Source of the DNA: Clostridiaceae bacterium M8S5
GTDB taxonomy: Bacteria > Bacillota > Clostridia > Tissierellales > MCWD3
DNA length: 64,000 nt
Assembly (NCBI GenBank): GCA_029227815.1
Contig: CP118523.1
Coordinates: 3,906,001-3,970,000 of the forward strand
Direction of reading: 5' to 3'
The translations under genes were made by a program, and so were the position numbers. Shown piece after piece: positions 51,007 to 61,106 of the stretch. The first letter of the stretch is position 1, and each line of letters opens with the position of its first letter. Under the pieces are notes generated by a model, which was given only the letters and a program-made list of their open reading frames with translations, ran no database searches and had not been told where the DNA came from.

Positions 51007-52486
51007 TTACTAGTATATCTCCTTCTTTTAAATTAGAAATTATTTCTGATTTATCATTATCTACTAATCCAACTTTTACATAAACTTTTTCTGATTTATC
51101 TCCGTTTTTTTGTACCATTACGTAATAGCCTTTTTCGTCTTTTTTAACATATTGCTTTGGTACTAATAATACTCCCTTTTTAGACTGCAATATTATTTCT
51201 GCATTTGCGCTCATTCCTAGTCTTAGCATGTTCATATTTTCATTTTTAGTTAATTTAAGTGATACTATATATTCTGCGGTTCCATTATTAACTTTTCCTT
51301 CATATGAAACTGAGTCAACTATTCCTTCATACTGGACATCTTTAAGAGCTGCTACTTTTATGATTGCTTTCTGTCCTTCTTTTACTTTTAAAACATCAGA
51401 TTCATCTACGTTCATTTTTATCCCAAAACTCTCTAAATCCGCTACTTTACCTAAAGTTTGCCCAACTGTTATATTTTCGCCACTTACTACATTCATAGCT
51501 ACTATTGTACCTGTTATAGGTGAGTTAATAGCAGACTTATCATTTTTACTTAATTCACCCAATTTTCTTCTTTCGTTTGATATTCTTCTTTCATTCATAT
51601 TTATTTGGTCTGACAAATCAGCATTGGTCAATTTTGCTATTATATCACCTTTGTTTACTCTTTGGCCTTCTTTTATATTGATTTGAGATATTTCACCTGA
51701 TGTCTCTACTTTAACGTCCCTATTTACTTTCCATTTCAACGTCCCTACATCTGCTGAAGTTATCTCTGCTCCGTTTAATAATACTGTACCTCTTGCTTTG
51801 GTATTTTCAGTTAATGCACCTATATTTTTTGTTTCTAATGTAACGTTACATGTTATAGCTCCAGATGATGTACTATTAGGATCTTTATTTATATCAACTA
51901 CTTCTGCAGCTATTGTTTGCATATAAGTTGGCAAATATATTTTCCCTTTCATTCCAACTGTCATTTTGTCGACAACATGTTTTCCAAAAGGTACTGTTAA
52001 TCTTAAATATTCTTTGTTTACTATCCTAACAATAGCTTTACCTTGACCTACTTCTTCCCCTTTTTCTACATATAATTTCGTAATAATGCCACTATAAGGT
52101 GACTTCAATGTTAATAGATCTATCTTCTTCTTTAATTTATCTAAATCTCTTTGAGATTTGTCTATTTCAAATCTTCTATCCACTATATTACTGCTGTTAT
52201 TGTTTTCACTCTTTAATTTTACAATAATATCATCTTTGTTTACTTTCTCTCCAACTTTTGCATATATTGCTTCAATAGATGCTGCATTCTTTGATTTAAG
52301 CTCTTTTAATATACTCGATTCGATATTACCATTTCCTGTTATAGATGTCTGTATATCACCTCTTGATACTTGATATGTTTGTACTTGAAAAACTTCGCTA
52401 CTTACAGCCTTATTACTGAATTTTTTATATCCAAAAAATCCAATTATTATTACTGCCAATATTATTACTATGTATTTCTTTTTCAT
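50999..52486 (-). CDS. MacA-like efflux adaptor with an N-terminal TM anchor
   Basis: 495 aa HlyD/RND-type membrane-fusion protein. TM anchor YIVIILAVIIIGFFGYKKF, lipoyl-like hairpin, coiled-coil region and beta-barrel domain. The two copies of a VSRGDIQTSITGNG / VNRDVKVETSGEI-type lipoyl half suggest an internal duplication, so this is longer than typical MacA. ATG follows AAAGGAGAG. Confidence 0.88.
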   Translation of the reverse strand: MKKKYIVIILAVIIIGFFGYKKFSNKAVSSEVFQVQTYQVSRGDIQTSITGNGNIESSILKELKSKNAASIEAIYAKVGEKVNKDDIIVKLKSENNNSSNIVDRRFEIDKSQRDLDKLKKKIDLLTLKSPYSGIITKLYVEKGEEVGQGKAIVRIVNKEYLRLTVPFGKHVVDKMTVGMKGKIYLPTYMQTIAAEVVDINKDPNSTSSGAITCNVTLETKNIGALTENTKARGTVLLNGAEITSADVGTLKWKVNRDVKVETSGEISQINIKEGQRVNKGDIIAKLTNADLSDQINMNERRISNERRKLGELSKNDKSAINSPITGTIVAMNVVSGENITVGQTLGKVADLESFGIKMNVDESDVLKVKEGQKAIIKVAALKDVQYEGIVDSVSYEGKVNNGTAEYIVSLKLTKNENMNMLRLGMSANAEIILQSKKGVLLVPKQYVKKDEKGYYVMVQKNGDKSEKVYVKVGLVDNDKSEIISNLKEGDILVNE

Positions 52487-52900
52487 GTTACTTTACTCTC
52501 CTTTCTGTGCTAAAAATTATTAGCGGTGTTTTGAATAACATATAATTTGCTATTCAGTCAACGGACTATTTTTTCTTTATTATTTTTATGGAGACGATTA
52601 TTATTTTATATATATTTAGCTCAATAATATTACTATTGTATAGGCTTATTTATCTTGATTACTCCCAATATCGCTACAAATAGATTAATATTCTAAGTTT
52701 CATACTGACTGCATCTCCTCCATACTAAATTATATATACGTCACCTTACAATTTGATTAAGTTTTATGTTACAATATTGTAATGTTTTTTCTACTATTCT
52801 TTGAAGCTTATAATAATGTTTATAGAATTCAAAATATCTTTTAATAACATTACCATACCAATTACTTAACGTCAAATAATAGCTTTTAATTCTTCTTTAA

Positions 52901-52919
52901 GATAACGATTATCATTATT
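52901..52919. promoter_or_regulatory. Fur-like operator
   Basis: GATAACGATTATCATTATT agrees with the Fur box GATAATGATAATCATTATC at 16 of 19 positions. It lies directly upstream of and touching the -35 element of the promoter. Confidence 0.75.
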
Positions 52920-52946
52920 GTTTTTCTAGTGACGATGGTGTATAAT
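52918..52946 (+). promoter_or_regulatory. Promoter of the hydrogenase-like/ABC operon
   Basis: TTGTTT (52918-52923), a 17-base spacer and TATAAT (52941-52946), with an upstream TG. The rest of the 52487-53034 gap is AT-rich and shows no gene. Confidence 0.75.
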
Positions 52947-53034
52947 GTATTTTGTCGAATAATTGCACCATATGTCATTAGATATAGTTGTTACGTATCT
53001 ATAATTATCTCAATACATTTATGGAGGTTTATAT

Positions 53035-53661
53035 ATGAAAAAATATATTTGGTTAAACCCAGTTACTAGTGACATGTTGACCAATAATAATATTAATGTT
53101 AATGAACTATTTAAGAATTTAGGCTATATTCTTGTAGACTTAGATTGTTCTATTGTTGACAATGTCCTATCAGATTATATAAATATGTGCAAATCAACTA
53201 ATAACCCTTTAATAGATTCTCGCTGTCCTATGGTAGTTGAAATAATTAAAGAAAAATATCCAGAGCTATGCAAAAACATTGCACCACTAGATCCAATCTT
53301 TATATATTGCGCTAAGCATTTGTATAAAACTCTAATAAAATCAAATGATGATTCGATTTTATTTATTATAGCTCCTTGTACTTCTCTATGTCATTATGGA
53401 AATGCAGTGTTAAAAAAAGATGTTATTTTCACTACTTGGAAACATTTTAAAGAAAAACATGAAATATGCATAGATTTAAAAGCTAGACGGACTCCTATCC
53501 CTTTAGGTTTTTTTGATAATACTGATTTAATTATAGAAAAACTAACTGGTGAAAGCAAGATTCTATCTAATATCAATAAGCTAATTGAGTATAAGTCTAA
53601 TATTGATTTAATAGAAATTCTATATTGTAAAAATGGTTGTCATAATGGTGATGGCATATGA
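53035..53661 (+). CDS. Hydrogenase-like iron-sulfur protein of an ABC operon
   Basis: 208 aa. Two cysteine regions recall the C-terminal part of [FeFe]-hydrogenase large subunits: LIDSRCPMVVEIIKEKYPEL with APLDPIF, and the ending EILYCKNGCHNGDGI. The H-cluster motifs proper cannot be fully seen, and the protein is far shorter than a hydrogenase, so I infer a truncated Fe-S relative, not an active enzyme. ATG after TGGAGG. It overlaps the permease gene by four bases and is first in a four-gene operon. Confidence 0.7.
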   Translation: MKKYIWLNPVTSDMLTNNNINVNELFKNLGYILVDLDCSIVDNVLSDYINMCKSTNNPLIDSRCPMVVEIIKEKYPELCKNIAPLDPIFIYCAKHLYKTLIKSNDDSILFIIAPCTSLCHYGNAVLKKDVIFTTWKHFKEKHEICIDLKARRTPIPLGFFDNTDLIIEKLTGESKILSNINKLIEYKSNIDLIEILYCKNGCHNGDGI

Positions 53662-54407
53662 AAATAAAATGCAGATTTTTAAGATTGTTTATTCCACTTT
53701 TTATTTTATTGTTATGGTTTGCTATAAGTTCGACAAATATATGGAGTTCTTACATACTCCCTACTCCTGTCAAAGTATTTAGCACAGGAATTATTCTTAT
53801 AAAAAACGGAACTTTAGTTCAGCATATTTTAGTTAGTTTGATAAGGGTTTTATTAGGTTTTGCTATATCTTTTTTTATAGCCTTTCCAATGGGTATTTTT
53901 ATTGGCTTAAAACCTAATGTAAGATATGTTTTAAATCCATTATTTGAATTTTTTAGACATGTACCACCGTTAGCTTTGATTCCAATGCTCATACTTTGGT
54001 TTGGAATTGGTGAAATATCTAAAGCTATCGTTATAATTTTAGCTTCATTTTTTCCAATGCTCTTGAATATTGCTAATGGATTTTCTAATTGTGACCCTAA
54101 ATTAATAGAAGTGGGTATGTCTTTTGGATTTAGCAAGTCTAAGATATTCTATAAAATAATACTCCCTAATGCAATAAATGATATTATTATTGGTATGCGT
54201 ATCGGATTAGGATACAGCTGGAGAGCTATTATTGGTGCTGAGCTTATTGCTGCATCTTCAGGTATTGGATACTTAATTCTTGATTCTCAATCATTATCTA
54301 GACCTGATAAAGTTATAGTAGGTATATTAGCTATTGGAATTTTGGGGATAGCGATTGACTCTTTATTTAGAATTTTGACCAAAAAATTAGAAAAAGGTAA
54401 GTGTTAA
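53658..54407 (+). CDS. SsuC/TauC-like ABC transporter permease
   Basis: 249 aa, six TM segments, binding-protein-dependent permease with the EAA loop around residues 145-165 (LIEVGMSFGFSKSKIFYKII). It belongs to the nitrate/sulfonate/taurine group. The ligand is not told by the sequence. Confidence 0.93.
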   Translation: MKIKCRFLRLFIPLFILLLWFAISSTNIWSSYILPTPVKVFSTGIILIKNGTLVQHILVSLIRVLLGFAISFFIAFPMGIFIGLKPNVRYVLNPLFEFFRHVPPLALIPMLILWFGIGEISKAIVIILASFFPMLLNIANGFSNCDPKLIEVGMSFGFSKSKIFYKIILPNAINDIIIGMRIGLGYSWRAIIGAELIAASSGIGYLILDSQSLSRPDKVIVGILAIGILGIAIDSLFRILTKKLEKGKC

Positions 54408-54408
54408 T

Positions 54409-55134
54409 ATGGCTAGTGTTATTATGGATAATATAAGAAAAGAATATATAGTTAATTCAAATAAAATTTCTGTACTAAACGGTATATCTCATGTTTTTGA
54501 AGATGAAACCATAACTGTTATATTGGGTAAAAGTGGCTGCGGAAAAACAACATTACTTCGTTTGATTTCAGGTTTAGAAAAACAGTCTTCAGGAAGCATT
54601 GATTTTAGAGGTTCAGGTAGTAAAGTAGGCATTGTATTCCAAGAAAATAGGCTAATGCCTTGGCTTACTGTAGAAGATAATATAAAGTTTTCTTTAAATA
54701 AATCTGACAATGCTACAGTAGAATCTTATTTGAAAATCATGGGATTATTAAAGTTTAGCTCCGCATACCCTAATCAAATTTCTGGAGGCATGGCTCAGCG
54801 TGCTTCTATAGCAAGAACTCTAGCATATAACCCTGACGTTATTCTTATGGATGAGCCATTTGCCGCTCTGGATTATTTTACGCGACAAAATTTACAACAG
54901 AAATTACTTGAAATCTTTGAAGTATATAATAAAACTATTATTTTTATAACGCATAATGTTGATGAAGCTTTATTGCTAGGACATACTATTTTAGTCTTAG
55001 ATAATGGTGTTATTATAAAAAAATATGATTTAAATAAATGTAATTTTCCTAGAGATATATCAAGTAAATATTTGTTGGAAATTAAAAAAAATATTATTGA
55101 TACTATTAGTAAAAATCACAAGGAGGTCTTATGA
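54409..55134 (+). CDS. SsuB/TauB-like ABC transporter ATPase
   Basis: 241 aa. Walker A GKSGCGKTT, Q-loop VFQENRLMPWL, signature ISGGMAQRASIARTL, Walker B VILMDEPFAALD and switch His in FITHNVDEA. One base after the permease. Confidence 0.95.
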   Translation: MASVIMDNIRKEYIVNSNKISVLNGISHVFEDETITVILGKSGCGKTTLLRLISGLEKQSSGSIDFRGSGSKVGIVFQENRLMPWLTVEDNIKFSLNKSDNATVESYLKIMGLLKFSSAYPNQISGGMAQRASIARTLAYNPDVILMDEPFAALDYFTRQNLQQKLLEIFEVYNKTIIFITHNVDEALLLGHTILVLDNGVIIKKYDLNKCNFPRDISSKYLLEIKKNIIDTISKNHKEVL

Positions 55135-56084
55135 TGTTGAAAAGATTATTATGTATAATGTTAGTATTAAATTTGGTTTTTGTTTTTGTAGGTTGCAAAA
55201 AAAATGATGGTGATAATTTAGATAAAGTAACTCTTACTTACGTTAAAGCACCTCTCAATGTACCTTCTATAATTCAAAGAAATAAAGGATTGTTTGATAG
55301 TGAATTCAAATCAGATAATATAGCAGTTGAATATTCAACTCTTACTGCAGGTCCTAAACAGACTGAAGCTCTTGCTGCTGGAGAAATAGATTTTCTTAAT
55401 GCTGTAGGAGGAACTTCGGTAATATTGGCTGCAGCAAATGGTGTAAATCTAAAAGTCATAAGCACTTTTAGTAGATGCCCTAAAGCTTTCATGATTGTCT
55501 CTAAATCTAATCAAATTGCAAGTATTAAAGATCTTAAAGGTAAGAAAGTTGGCGGTCCTAAAGGAACTATATTACATCAGCTACTTATTTCAGCTCTAGA
55601 TAAAAATGATCTAGCAAAAAATGATGTCAAACTTATGTCTATGGGAATACCTGAAGCTATGTCAGCTTTAGAAAATGGAGAAATAGATGCTGCTCTTGTT
55701 GCCGGTCCAGCCGCATACAACTCAATAAAAAGCGGTGCAAAAGTATTAACTACTGGTGAGGGTTTAATAGATGCAACAATAGTAGTAGCTGCAAGTGATA
55801 AAATAATTAAAGAACACCCAAACGCTGTTAAGAAATTTCTAAAAGTTCAAAACGATAGTATCAAATGGATTTTAGAAAATAAAGAAGAAGCTATAAAAAT
55901 TACAGCTAAGGAAACTGGTCTAAATAAATCTGCGGTAAAAGAAATGTATGATTGGTATGACTTTAACCCTACCTTCTCAACTGCTGATAAAGAGGGTTTA
56001 GTGTCTACTCAACAGTTCCTTTTAGACAATGGCTTGTTAGATAATAAGATTGATATAGAAAAAATAATTTACAACGGAAAATAG
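55134..56084 (+). CDS. SsuA/TauA-like substrate-binding lipoprotein
   Basis: 316 aa. Lipobox VFVFVGC with Cys near residue 21. The two-lobe NMT1/SsuA pattern is visible: VTLTYVKAPLNVPSII, AGEIDFLNAVGGTS, LKGKKVGGPKGT, MSALENGEIDAALVAGPAA. AAGGAGG precedes two ATG codons; the second gives better spacing and overlaps the ATPase stop by one base. The ligand is unknown; sulfonates, thiamine precursors and others are carried by relatives. Confidence 0.92.
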   Translation: MLKRLLCIMLVLNLVFVFVGCKKNDGDNLDKVTLTYVKAPLNVPSIIQRNKGLFDSEFKSDNIAVEYSTLTAGPKQTEALAAGEIDFLNAVGGTSVILAAANGVNLKVISTFSRCPKAFMIVSKSNQIASIKDLKGKKVGGPKGTILHQLLISALDKNDLAKNDVKLMSMGIPEAMSALENGEIDAALVAGPAAYNSIKSGAKVLTTGEGLIDATIVVAASDKIIKEHPNAVKKFLKVQNDSIKWILENKEEAIKITAKETGLNKSAVKEMYDWYDFNPTFSTADKEGLVSTQQFLLDNGLLDNKIDIEKIIYNGK

Positions 56085-56098
56085 GGCAGACTATATTG

Positions 56099-56141
56099 TT
56101 AAATATCCGTGTGAAATATGTATTCACACGGATATTTTTAT
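56099..56141. terminator. Bidirectional terminator between the binding-protein and SNF2 genes
   Basis: AAATATCCGTGTGAA and TTCACACGGATATTT form a 15-bp stem with a short loop. Confidence 0.9.
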
Positions 56142-56151
56142 TGATATATTA

Positions 56152-59100
56152 TTATGTTTCAAATAATTCTCGTATATCTTTTTCCTGTAGCTTAGTAATA
56201 AATGTTTGCCCTGGTTGAATAATGCTATCTATCATAATTTTCTTTTTTTGTTGTAACTCATATATCTTTTCTTCTATAGTTCCTTTTGTAATTAGTTTCA
56301 TAACATGCACTACTTTATCCTGTCCTATTCTATAAGCTCTATCCTCGGCTTGCATCTCTACTGCTGGGTTCCACCAAGGATCAAAATGTATTACTGTATC
56401 TGCTCCTGTTAGATTTAATCCTGTTCCACCAGCTTTTAATGATATTAAAAACACCTCTTTATGTCCTTCATTAAATTTAGTTACCATTTCATTTCTATTC
56501 TTAGATTTTATTGACCCATCCAAGTAATAATAGCTTATTTTTTTTTCTACTAATTTTTCTTCTATTATTCTGAGCATTGATGTAAATTGAGAAAATATTA
56601 AAGTTCTATGTTTTCCCTCTATAAGTTCATCTATTAACTCAAGCACTAAATCCAGCTTACTACTTGTTTCATTATAATTTTCTAAAAATAAATTTGGGTG
56701 GCAACATATCTGTCTCATTCTTGTTAGCGCTGCGAGAACTTTTATATGACTTTTGGCATAACCATCTGTTTTTATTAAATTATTAATTTCTTCTTTGTAT
56801 TTATTTAGGTAAGCAATATATAACTTTTTTTGTGCATTAGTTAGTTCGACCACTATTTTATTTTCAATTTTCTCAGGCAAATCATCTAGTACATCTTTCT
56901 TTACTCTTCTTAATATAAATGGTGCTATATGTTTCTTTAAAGATATAAGGGCTTTTTCTTCTTGACTTTTTAATATTGGTTTTTCATAAAGTTCTCTAAA
57001 TTTATTAATACTTAACAAATAACCTGGCATTAAAAAATCAAATACTGACCAAAGCTCTAAAAGAGTGTTTTCTATAGGAGTTCCTGTTAATGCAAATCTA
57101 TCCTTAGTTTTCAATTTTTTTATTGCTTTTGATGTTTTTGAGTTGTAATTTTTTATGTGTTGAGCTTCATCTAGTATACATACACTAAAGTTTATTTCTT
57201 TGTATATCTCTATATCGTTTCTAATCATCGTGTATGATGTAATAATTATTTCAACGTTTTCTAGATTATTTAATATCGCTACTCTATCTTCTTTGTGTCC
57301 ATTAACCACTATTATCTTAAGTGATGGTACAAATTTCTGTGCTTCATTTAGCCAATTATATATTAGTGATGTCGGCACAACAATTAATGATATACCCTTT
57401 TTCTGTTCATGCTTTGCTTTAAGGTATGATAAAACTTGTAAAGTTTTCCCTAACCCCATATCATCTGCAAGAATACCTCCAAACCCCAGTTCTGATAACA
57501 ATCTGAGCCAGCTATACCCTACTTCTTGATAATCTCTAAGCACACCTTTTACTTCAGCAGGTAAGTCATAATTTTCATCGCTAGGTTCTTTTATCCTCAT
57601 AATTAATTGCTTAAAGTCTATATTTTTTCTATTATACTTAGTATCTATCTCTTTTAGTTGCTCATTCAAATAGAACGCTTTAAATTTCGGTAACTGAGCA
57701 CTTCCTGATTTTATATCATCTTCCTCTAGCCCAACGTAGTCTACTAAATCTACAAATTTGTCTAATTTATTATTTTCAAGAGATAATAAAGACCCATCTG
57801 ATAGTCTATAGAATTTCTTTTTCTCATTATATGCTTTTAGTATATCTGCAAAATTTAGATCTTCAATGCCATCAATTGTAAAATTAAATGTTAAATAATC
57901 ATCTCCATTATTATACAAAACACTAGTTGAAAGTATCTTTTTCTTAATTGTTGCTATCTGCTTAAATTTGTCAGAATAATAAACTATCGCCTTGTCTTTT
58001 AACTCGTTAAGCCCATTAGACAAAAACTCAAATATATAGTCCTCACCATCTAAGAAATATCCTTCTGTAGATACTTTGAAGTTATAGTTAGATAAAAATT
58101 CTTGTATTTGATATTCTTTTCTTATATCTCTTAATATTATTTTATTTGCTTTTGTCTTTTCTTCTTTTAGTGGATCTATCTCATATTCTCCATATTTATT
58201 TTTAACTTTAGCTGTAATTAAATTTCTTTCTTTATCTAAGTATATTTCAGATTGCAAATCATGTTCATATATCTCATCACTCAAACTTTTATCAATATTT
58301 AAACTACCAATCTCTTTAATTATTGGACAAATGTGTGATAAAAGCTTCTCTAATATATTGTTTTTTATAGCTATGTTTTTTTCTTCTGTTAACATTATCA
58401 TATTATAAATAGGCATAAAATGTCTCTTTTGATTACTGGATATTTTGTATATATTATTGTCTAAATAAAAATAGCTTCCATCCATCATTATTGGCATTAT
58501 ATTATCAATACTCTCTAATGATAAATTTGTGGTTTTGAGTTTTTTGTTGAGATTAAATCTAAGAGGTAAATCATCGTTAATAATCTTGACCTTCTTTAGG
58601 TTTTTACCTATTATTTGTGTATTTAATATTACGTCATTATTAAAATAACTTAAAAATAATTTTAGATAGCTATTGTTCAATATTAAATACTTTCCCGAAA
58701 AAAACATACTTCTTGTGTTCCAATTCATGTTACTAATTTCTTCATTGTGAACATATAGATCGTTAATATAGTTCAATATCTCTTGATCTTTTTGATTAAA
58801 TCTGCAACTCTCATCGTTATAAGTAAACTTCTTTCCTAATACTAACGATTCACTATAAATAATTGATTCTATAAATTTTTTCATATTTTTTACTATGTAC
58901 AATTTATCGTACCCTATTCTCAGCCATATTTTTGAAAATTTAGGGTTTTCAATAATTAAGTTGTATTCTATATTAACATATTTTCTAATATCTTCTGCTT
59001 GATCAACAAAATAGTCTAATAATAAATTGTCAATGCCATCTTCTTTGTGTTTTTTAGTAGCAGTTTCTACATTTGAAATTTCTAATAAAAATAATAATGT

Positions 59101-59361
59101 GGCAACAATATGTTTACATAATCCACCGTATTTTTGAAAAGCTTGACAGTCACACGAGCAGTCCATAGGGCTTCCGTTATCACCAATATAAACTTCTACA
59201 TTATAATCATAGCTACCTTTTATAACCGCAGTAACTATATTGTTTATTTGATCATGCTTAACATTTTTAACTTTGTTTGACTTAAAATAATTTACTCCTC
59301 TTTTAAAAGTAGCACTACTAGATGCATTACTAAGTATTTCATTAATCTCAATATTAAACAT
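56152..59361 (-). CDS. SWIM-domain SNF2-family helicase
   Basis: 1069 aa. An N-terminal SWIM zinc motif CDCQAFQKYGGLCKHIVATLL (about residues 70-90) is followed by a long helical middle. The SNF2 core starts near residue 620: ILADDMGLGKTLQVL (motif I), DEAQHIKN (motif II), LTGTPIEN (III), then helicase-C with LIFSQFT, SLKAGGTGLNL, DPWWNPAVEMQAEDRAYRIGQ. Members of this clostridial group are linked to DNA repair or defence, without firm proof. ATG at 59361. Confidence 0.9.
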   Translation of the reverse strand: MFNIEINEILSNASSSATFKRGVNYFKSNKVKNVKHDQINNIVTAVIKGSYDYNVEVYIGDNGSPMDCSCDCQAFQKYGGLCKHIVATLLFLLEISNVETATKKHKEDGIDNLLLDYFVDQAEDIRKYVNIEYNLIIENPKFSKIWLRIGYDKLYIVKNMKKFIESIIYSESLVLGKKFTYNDESCRFNQKDQEILNYINDLYVHNEEISNMNWNTRSMFFSGKYLILNNSYLKLFLSYFNNDVILNTQIIGKNLKKVKIINDDLPLRFNLNKKLKTTNLSLESIDNIMPIMMDGSYFYLDNNIYKISSNQKRHFMPIYNMIMLTEEKNIAIKNNILEKLLSHICPIIKEIGSLNIDKSLSDEIYEHDLQSEIYLDKERNLITAKVKNKYGEYEIDPLKEEKTKANKIILRDIRKEYQIQEFLSNYNFKVSTEGYFLDGEDYIFEFLSNGLNELKDKAIVYYSDKFKQIATIKKKILSTSVLYNNGDDYLTFNFTIDGIEDLNFADILKAYNEKKKFYRLSDGSLLSLENNKLDKFVDLVDYVGLEEDDIKSGSAQLPKFKAFYLNEQLKEIDTKYNRKNIDFKQLIMRIKEPSDENYDLPAEVKGVLRDYQEVGYSWLRLLSELGFGGILADDMGLGKTLQVLSYLKAKHEQKKGISLIVVPTSLIYNWLNEAQKFVPSLKIIVVNGHKEDRVAILNNLENVEIIITSYTMIRNDIEIYKEINFSVCILDEAQHIKNYNSKTSKAIKKLKTKDRFALTGTPIENTLLELWSVFDFLMPGYLLSINKFRELYEKPILKSQEEKALISLKKHIAPFILRRVKKDVLDDLPEKIENKIVVELTNAQKKLYIAYLNKYKEEINNLIKTDGYAKSHIKVLAALTRMRQICCHPNLFLENYNETSSKLDLVLELIDELIEGKHRTLIFSQFTSMLRIIEEKLVEKKISYYYLDGSIKSKNRNEMVTKFNEGHKEVFLISLKAGGTGLNLTGADTVIHFDPWWNPAVEMQAEDRAYRIGQDKVVHVMKLITKGTIEEKIYELQQKKKIMIDSIIQPGQTFITKLQEKDIRELFET

Positions 59362-59516
59362 TTAACCACTCTCTTTTTTAATAGTCTGTGTATAATACTA
59401 ATACTATAATAAAACATTATCTACTATCAAGGCATAAAATAAATTTCACATATAATAATTTAACTCATACATATGTAATAAGCATATAATGTTTAATAAA
59501 CTGGAGGGATCTTAGG

Positions 59517-60581
59517 TTGAAAAAAGTTGTATTAACAGATAAATCAGTCATTTTGGTTAAAATAAACACTGAAGACCAGCTTTGTATCAAATGTTTATAT
59601 TATAAGCATGGACATTGGTATCCAACCGTTATACTAAAAAAAGATATTATCTCATTAACAGATATAAGAAATAGTTCACCACCTGCAAATACTTTGCATG
59701 AAGATTCTCTGGGTTTTGATAATCTTACTTATACCCAAAAATTAAATGATGTTGGTGGATGTGAATTATTTGTGCTTAGAAATAATACTATAACGTTAGA
59801 TAATTTACATTACTTAAACAATTCAAAGTTACCTAGTTTTCCTGAACCTCAGAGAAGTTGGCGTTATACCGGTCTTCCTAGCAAAATTGATATAACAAAG
59901 AAAAATGGTGAACTAATAGAATATGTTCCTATTCATATTTATGCTACTAAAGATGGAAATCAATCAGTTATATTATCTAAATCCAGTAATATTTTAGGAT
60001 ATTTAGATGTTGATAATAATTTCTATAAATCATTTCATCTAAATAGTTATTTCAAAAAAGATCAGTTATTATTTATCTTACTTCTAGACAAAATTAGTCC
60101 TAGCTGTAAAGGATGTTCCATCAATAAGAATAGCTACTGGTCTTTAATTACCGAAACTCCATCGTATAATCTTGAAGAACATCCATATTATATTACATTA
60201 AATTGTGGCCTAACTAATAATGATATACCTGTCTTTAATTTAGCTATAGGCTCTAATACTTTTATAAACAATAACAATGGTAGATTGTATTCTATGTTGT
60301 CTAACAAATTGAGCTCATCATTTAATACAAATATAAATATTTCTAATTACTTAACTAAAACAAATAAACTAACATTTAAAAATGATAGTTTATCTAAATC
60401 CATATCAATATATCAATATAATGAAGTATATAGTATCAGCCCATCTAATTCTCTTATATCTAAAATAAATGAACTCAATAATAGCGATTATATTGGAAGT
60501 TTTGCAAGAGCAACTTTTAAACCTACTGTTTATGAATATAATTGTAATATATTCTCAAAATCTTTTATTTATGATTCCTAG
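59517..60581 (+). CDS. Third member of the unknown toxin-island family (C)
   Basis: 354 aa, not recognised. An N-terminal part of about 105 residues (LYYKHGHWYPTVILKKDI) precedes a region matching proteins A and B: FPEPQRSWRYTGLPSKID, ELIEYVPIHIYAT, GYLDVDN, CKGCSINKNSYW and ISIYQYNEVYSISP. The N-terminal part is absent from A and B. No signal peptide. TTG at 59517-59519 after TGGAGGG. It is 25 kb from A and B and divergent from the SNF2 helicase gene. Confidence 0.7.
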   Translation: MKKVVLTDKSVILVKINTEDQLCIKCLYYKHGHWYPTVILKKDIISLTDIRNSSPPANTLHEDSLGFDNLTYTQKLNDVGGCELFVLRNNTITLDNLHYLNNSKLPSFPEPQRSWRYTGLPSKIDITKKNGELIEYVPIHIYATKDGNQSVILSKSSNILGYLDVDNNFYKSFHLNSYFKKDQLLFILLLDKISPSCKGCSINKNSYWSLITETPSYNLEEHPYYITLNCGLTNNDIPVFNLAIGSNTFINNNNGRLYSMLSNKLSSSFNTNINISNYLTKTNKLTFKNDSLSKSISIYQYNEVYSISPSNSLISKINELNNSDYIGSFARATFKPTVYEYNCNIFSKSFIYDS

Positions 60582-60919
60582 AATATAATAAATCACTCTT
60601 AAAATAAAAATATTTTATATAGTTTTCCAATATAATGCTTCATTCCGTATTTATAATCTTTGATTTATTAGGTACTTGCCCTGCAAATAGTATAAAATAT
60701 AATATATCAGCTAGCAATAAAAGCTGATGCAATATTTAATTTCCAGATAACTAGCGTTGGTATCACAGATATTAATAAAAAAGGGTAATATCAACATCAT
60801 TAATATTCTATTCTTAATTAATATGCCGTTATAATTACCATAAAAATATATATGCTTTAGGTAAAATAAAATTCTAATGTCGTTTTATCTGTCATTCCAA
60901 GTTATGGTGAAAATATCAT

Positions 60920-61015
60920 ATGTACAAATTCATGAATTGGAACTATGGTAGCTATAACTATACAGAACTTGCTCTAGATAATTCTTTTAACAAAATTTAT
61001 CCTTTTATAAACTAA
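60920..61015 (+). CDS. Possible 31-residue ORF
   Basis: MYKFMNWNYGSYNYTELALD begins a short frame rich in Asn and Tyr. No good ribosome binding site is seen. It is probably chance or a gene remnant. The gap 60582-61106 holds nothing else I recognise. Confidence 0.15.
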   Translation: MYKFMNWNYGSYNYTELALDNSFNKIYPFIN

Positions 61016-61106
61016 TATATTATAAAATTAAGAGATATTCCAATAAATAAAACTATGATATTAAATTTTTTGGTGGCTACTTATTTTGAATTTCATTTTT
61101 ATCTCT

